A stretch of DNA of 6,995 nucleotides from Chitinophagales bacterium (GTDB taxonomy: Bacteria; Bacteroidota; Bacteroidia; Chitinophagales; UBA2359): the NCBI GenBank assembly GCA_020631035.1, contig JAHDIA010000331.1, forward strand, positions 1 to 6,995. The letters are read 5' to 3'. Below, one piece after another: positions 5,813-6,995 of this stretch. Each line of letters starts with the position of its first letter. Positions within the stretch are counted from its first letter, which is position 1. The translations under genes were made by a program, and so were the position numbers. The notes beneath the pieces are model-generated. The model ran no database searches and was not told the origin of the DNA. It saw only the letters and a program-made list of their open reading frames with translations.

Positions 5813-6134
5813 AAATAAATAAGAATGGTACTACAAAGATGACTTGCTTGAGTCCAAGCCCAAAGATAAATGATAACAAAAATACGGCACTAAATAAGAG
5901 GCGCAAATTGGTCAAAAAAAAGACTAGACCAGTAGTAGAAATGTTTTTGTTTTTGGTTTTTATGAGTCTTAAAATGAAAAAAAGGCTCGGAGAGAGGATG
6001 GCAGAAAAGAATAAAAAAGCCCAAGAGAACAAGTTCAAGTAGGGAACTTCAAAAAATTGCAAAGCAAGGAAAAGCAGGAAGACCATCCCAATGCTTATAT
6101 ATGCCCAATATAAAAGCACCTCTTTGAGTGACAT
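5727..6134 (-). CDS. Four-helix membrane protein, ATP synthase I chain-like position
   Basis: A 135-residue, strongly hydrophobic protein with four likely membrane helices at about 7-28, 34-56, 68-92 and 96-120, a basic loop between helices 2 and 3 (RLIKTKNKN, 56-64), an Arg within or at the edge of helix 3 (R78) and a basic C-terminus. Size, topology and position directly after an AtpZ-type gene fit the ATP synthase I chain (UncI/AtpI) type proteins that assist c-ring assembly or ion supply in F0F1 operons, but sequence similarity to that family cannot be judged by eye. The start is ATG 6134, seven bases after the stop of the preceding gene. Its 3' end overlaps the longest reading of the SprT-like gene by 86 bp. 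No atpB follows in this window. Confidence 0.75.
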   Translation of the reverse strand: MSLKEVLLYWAYISIGMVFLLFLALQFFEVPYLNLFSWAFLFFSAILSPSLFFILRLIKTKNKNISTTGLVFFLTNLRLLFSAVFLLSFIFGLGLKQVIFVVPFLFIYVVYKVLEVYCFIKYSNHIDKRIKQNII

Positions 6135-6141
6135 ATTCCAT

Positions 6142-6369
6142 TTATTTTTTAATCAAATCCTTGAATACATACCATAAAGAAGCAAAAACGGTCATCAATG
6201 TTGTTCCCGCTGTAAAATAGGCTTGTTCTGTTTGAAAACGCTGATCAAGCCATCTTCCTAAAAAAGCACCCAATAGGATTATGCCAATCATTTGAGAGGC
6301 CAATCCTATATAGCGTATTGCTTTAAGCTGTTCAGACTGCTTTTTTGGCGAGTTCTTCTGACTTTTCAT
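6142..6369 (-). CDS. AtpZ/AtpI family small membrane protein
   Basis: A 75-residue protein with a charged cytoplasmic N-terminus (MKSQKNSPKKQSEQLK), helix 1 at about 18-40 and helix 2 at about 50-70. Helix 1 carries the family pattern G-x2-x-Q..G....LG-x2-LG-x-x-LD (GLASQMIGIILLGAFLGRWLD, 22-42), typical of the AtpZ/AtpI family (putative Ca2+/Mg2+ transport partner of the ATP synthase, usually first in the atp operon). Length is normal for the family. The ATG at 6369 lies inside the bactofilin gene (38-bp overlap); an in-frame TAA just upstream and the absence of any internal ATG, GTG or TTG before helix 1 force this start, implying translational coupling to the bactofilin gene. Confidence 0.87.
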   Translation of the reverse strand: MKSQKNSPKKQSEQLKAIRYIGLASQMIGIILLGAFLGRWLDQRFQTEQAYFTAGTTLMTVFASLWYVFKDLIKK

Positions 6370-6811
6370 TATCGCTCATAAAAGCTTTAGCTGTACTGCT
6401 AACTTTCGTCTTACAATTACCATTAAAGGTAGCTCCAGACTCCATAACCAATTTATTGGTAACAATTTCGCCATCAACAACTGCTGTAGACTTTAGGAAA
6501 AGCATATCTTGTACTTGTAGTTTCCCATTTACATAGCCAGAAATATCAATGCTATTGCAAACAATATCTCCTATTACTTTTCCCGTTTCTCCTATAATGA
6601 TTCTATCCTTAGATTCGATGTATCCGTCTATTTCTCCTTCAATTCTAATTGTACCATCTGTAATGATCTCTCCTTGGATTTTTGTTCCTTGACCGATTCG
6701 ATTAGAACTAGCTCCTGTTTCAGGTGCTACTCTTTTATTGTTGCCTAAAATAGACGAGCCAGAATTGTTGTTATTTTCTGACTTTTTTTTCCGGGTACCG
6801 AACATGAACAT
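6332..6811 (-). CDS. Bactofilin (polymer-forming cytoskeletal protein)
   Basis: A 159-residue bactofilin. The central domain, about 37-135, shows the regular short beta-strand repeats with Gly turns that build a right-handed beta-helix (IGQGTKIQGEI at 39-49, GTIRIEGEIDGYI at 53-65, ETGKVIGDIVCNSI at 75-88, ESGATFNGN at 124-132). Flanks are disordered and polar: an Asn/Ser/Lys-rich N-terminus and an acidic then basic tail. The very N-terminus MFMFG followed by RKKK resembles the short hydrophobic membrane-targeting sequence of bactofilins. Start is ATG 6811; the ATG at 6805 (M3) is an alternative. Bactofilins form nucleotide-free filaments on the membrane and localise cell-wall enzymes, which fits the M23 endopeptidase gene only 11 bp upstream in the same operon. 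Confidence 0.93.
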   Translation of the reverse strand: MFMFGTRKKKSENNNNSGSSILGNNKRVAPETGASSNRIGQGTKIQGEIITDGTIRIEGEIDGYIESKDRIIIGETGKVIGDIVCNSIDISGYVNGKLQVQDMLFLKSTAVVDGEIVTNKLVMESGATFNGNCKTKVSSTAKAFMSDNEKSEELAKKAV

Positions 6812-6822
6812 GTTTTTAAGGT

Positions 6823-6995
6823 TTAGTAAATGATGTATTCCAACGGGTCAATTGGAGATTGATTGTGCCACAATTCGAAGTGTAAATGCTTGCCATCTGA
6901 CAACTCACCACTATTGCCCATAATGGCAACTACATCTCCAGCTTGCACTAAATTACCGACTTTTTTCAAAATTACCGAATTATGTTTGTAAAAAG
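6823..6995 (-). CDS. M23 family metallopeptidase, C-terminal end (5' end outside window)
   Basis: The last 56 residues of a LytM/M23-type endopeptidase are visible, read from the right edge with the first complete codon at 6993 and TAA at 6823-6825. The segment contains YKH (position of the catalytic His in the YxHL motif), a hydrophobic G-x2-V-x-A-G-D-V-V-A-I-M-G-N-S-G block, and KHLHFELW, which holds the HxH pair: one His catalytic, the other a zinc ligand. It ends with PIDPLEYI, the usual close of the domain. Such enzymes cut peptidoglycan cross-bridges in the periplasm; signal peptide and the first zinc ligands lie outside the window. The bactofilin gene follows after 11 bp, a pairing known from Helicobacter Csd1/CcmA and from Bacteroidota. 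Confidence 0.93.
   Translation of the reverse strand, partial: FYKHNSVILKKVGNLVQAGDVVAIMGNSGELSDGKHLHFELWHNQSPIDPLEYIIY

Overview
The window looks like a chromosomal segment of a Bacteroidota bacterium, probably from the Saprospira/Lewinella side of the phylum. This is inferred from moderately AT-rich DNA, a lamin-tail-domain protein with a remnant type IX secretion (T9SS) C-terminal domain, signal peptides ending in the xAQ/GQ style, weak Shine-Dalgarno signals, and the M23 peptidase - bactofilin - AtpZ gene order. No RNA gene, CRISPR array, insertion sequence or phage gene is visible.

Layout. (1) Positions 1-1794, plus strand: the 3' end of a glycosyltransferase gene and a complete second one, both GT-B fold GT4-type. 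They form the tail of a surface-polysaccharide or glycan operon that continues off the left edge. (2) A short hairpin at 1796-1810 separates this operon from convergent minus-strand genes. (3) Positions 1810-4701, minus strand: two exported proteins. One is a lamin-tail-domain protein that looks internally shortened; the other is a 535-residue secreted protein of unknown function. A 387-bp gene-free stretch between them (2707-3093) holds two related hairpins and a further G/C-richer structured segment. (4) A 130-bp gap (4702-4831) is rich in inverted repeats. (5) Positions 4832-6995, minus strand: a tight operon read from the right edge, with an M23 endopeptidase (3' end only), a bactofilin, an AtpZ/AtpI-type small membrane protein, a four-helix membrane protein in the place of an ATP synthase I chain-like subunit, and a SprT-like zinc metalloprotein with a duplicated C-terminal module.

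How the genes fit together. M23 peptidase plus bactofilin is a known pairing in which the bactofilin polymer localises cell-wall hydrolysis. The two small membrane proteins normally lead the F0F1 ATP synthase operon in Bacteroidota, with atpB next; here a SprT-like gene stands where atpB would be expected. The four genes from M23 to the four-helix protein, and SprT after them, are linked by overlaps or gaps of at most 11 bp, so they are probably co-transcribed and partly translationally coupled.

No clearly new multi-gene system is evident. The points most worth a second look are the duplicated SprT C-terminal module, the AtpZ/I-chain pair without atpB, the twin hairpins with compensatory base changes, the shortened lamin-tail/T9SS protein, and a nine-C tract inside the first glycosyltransferase gene.
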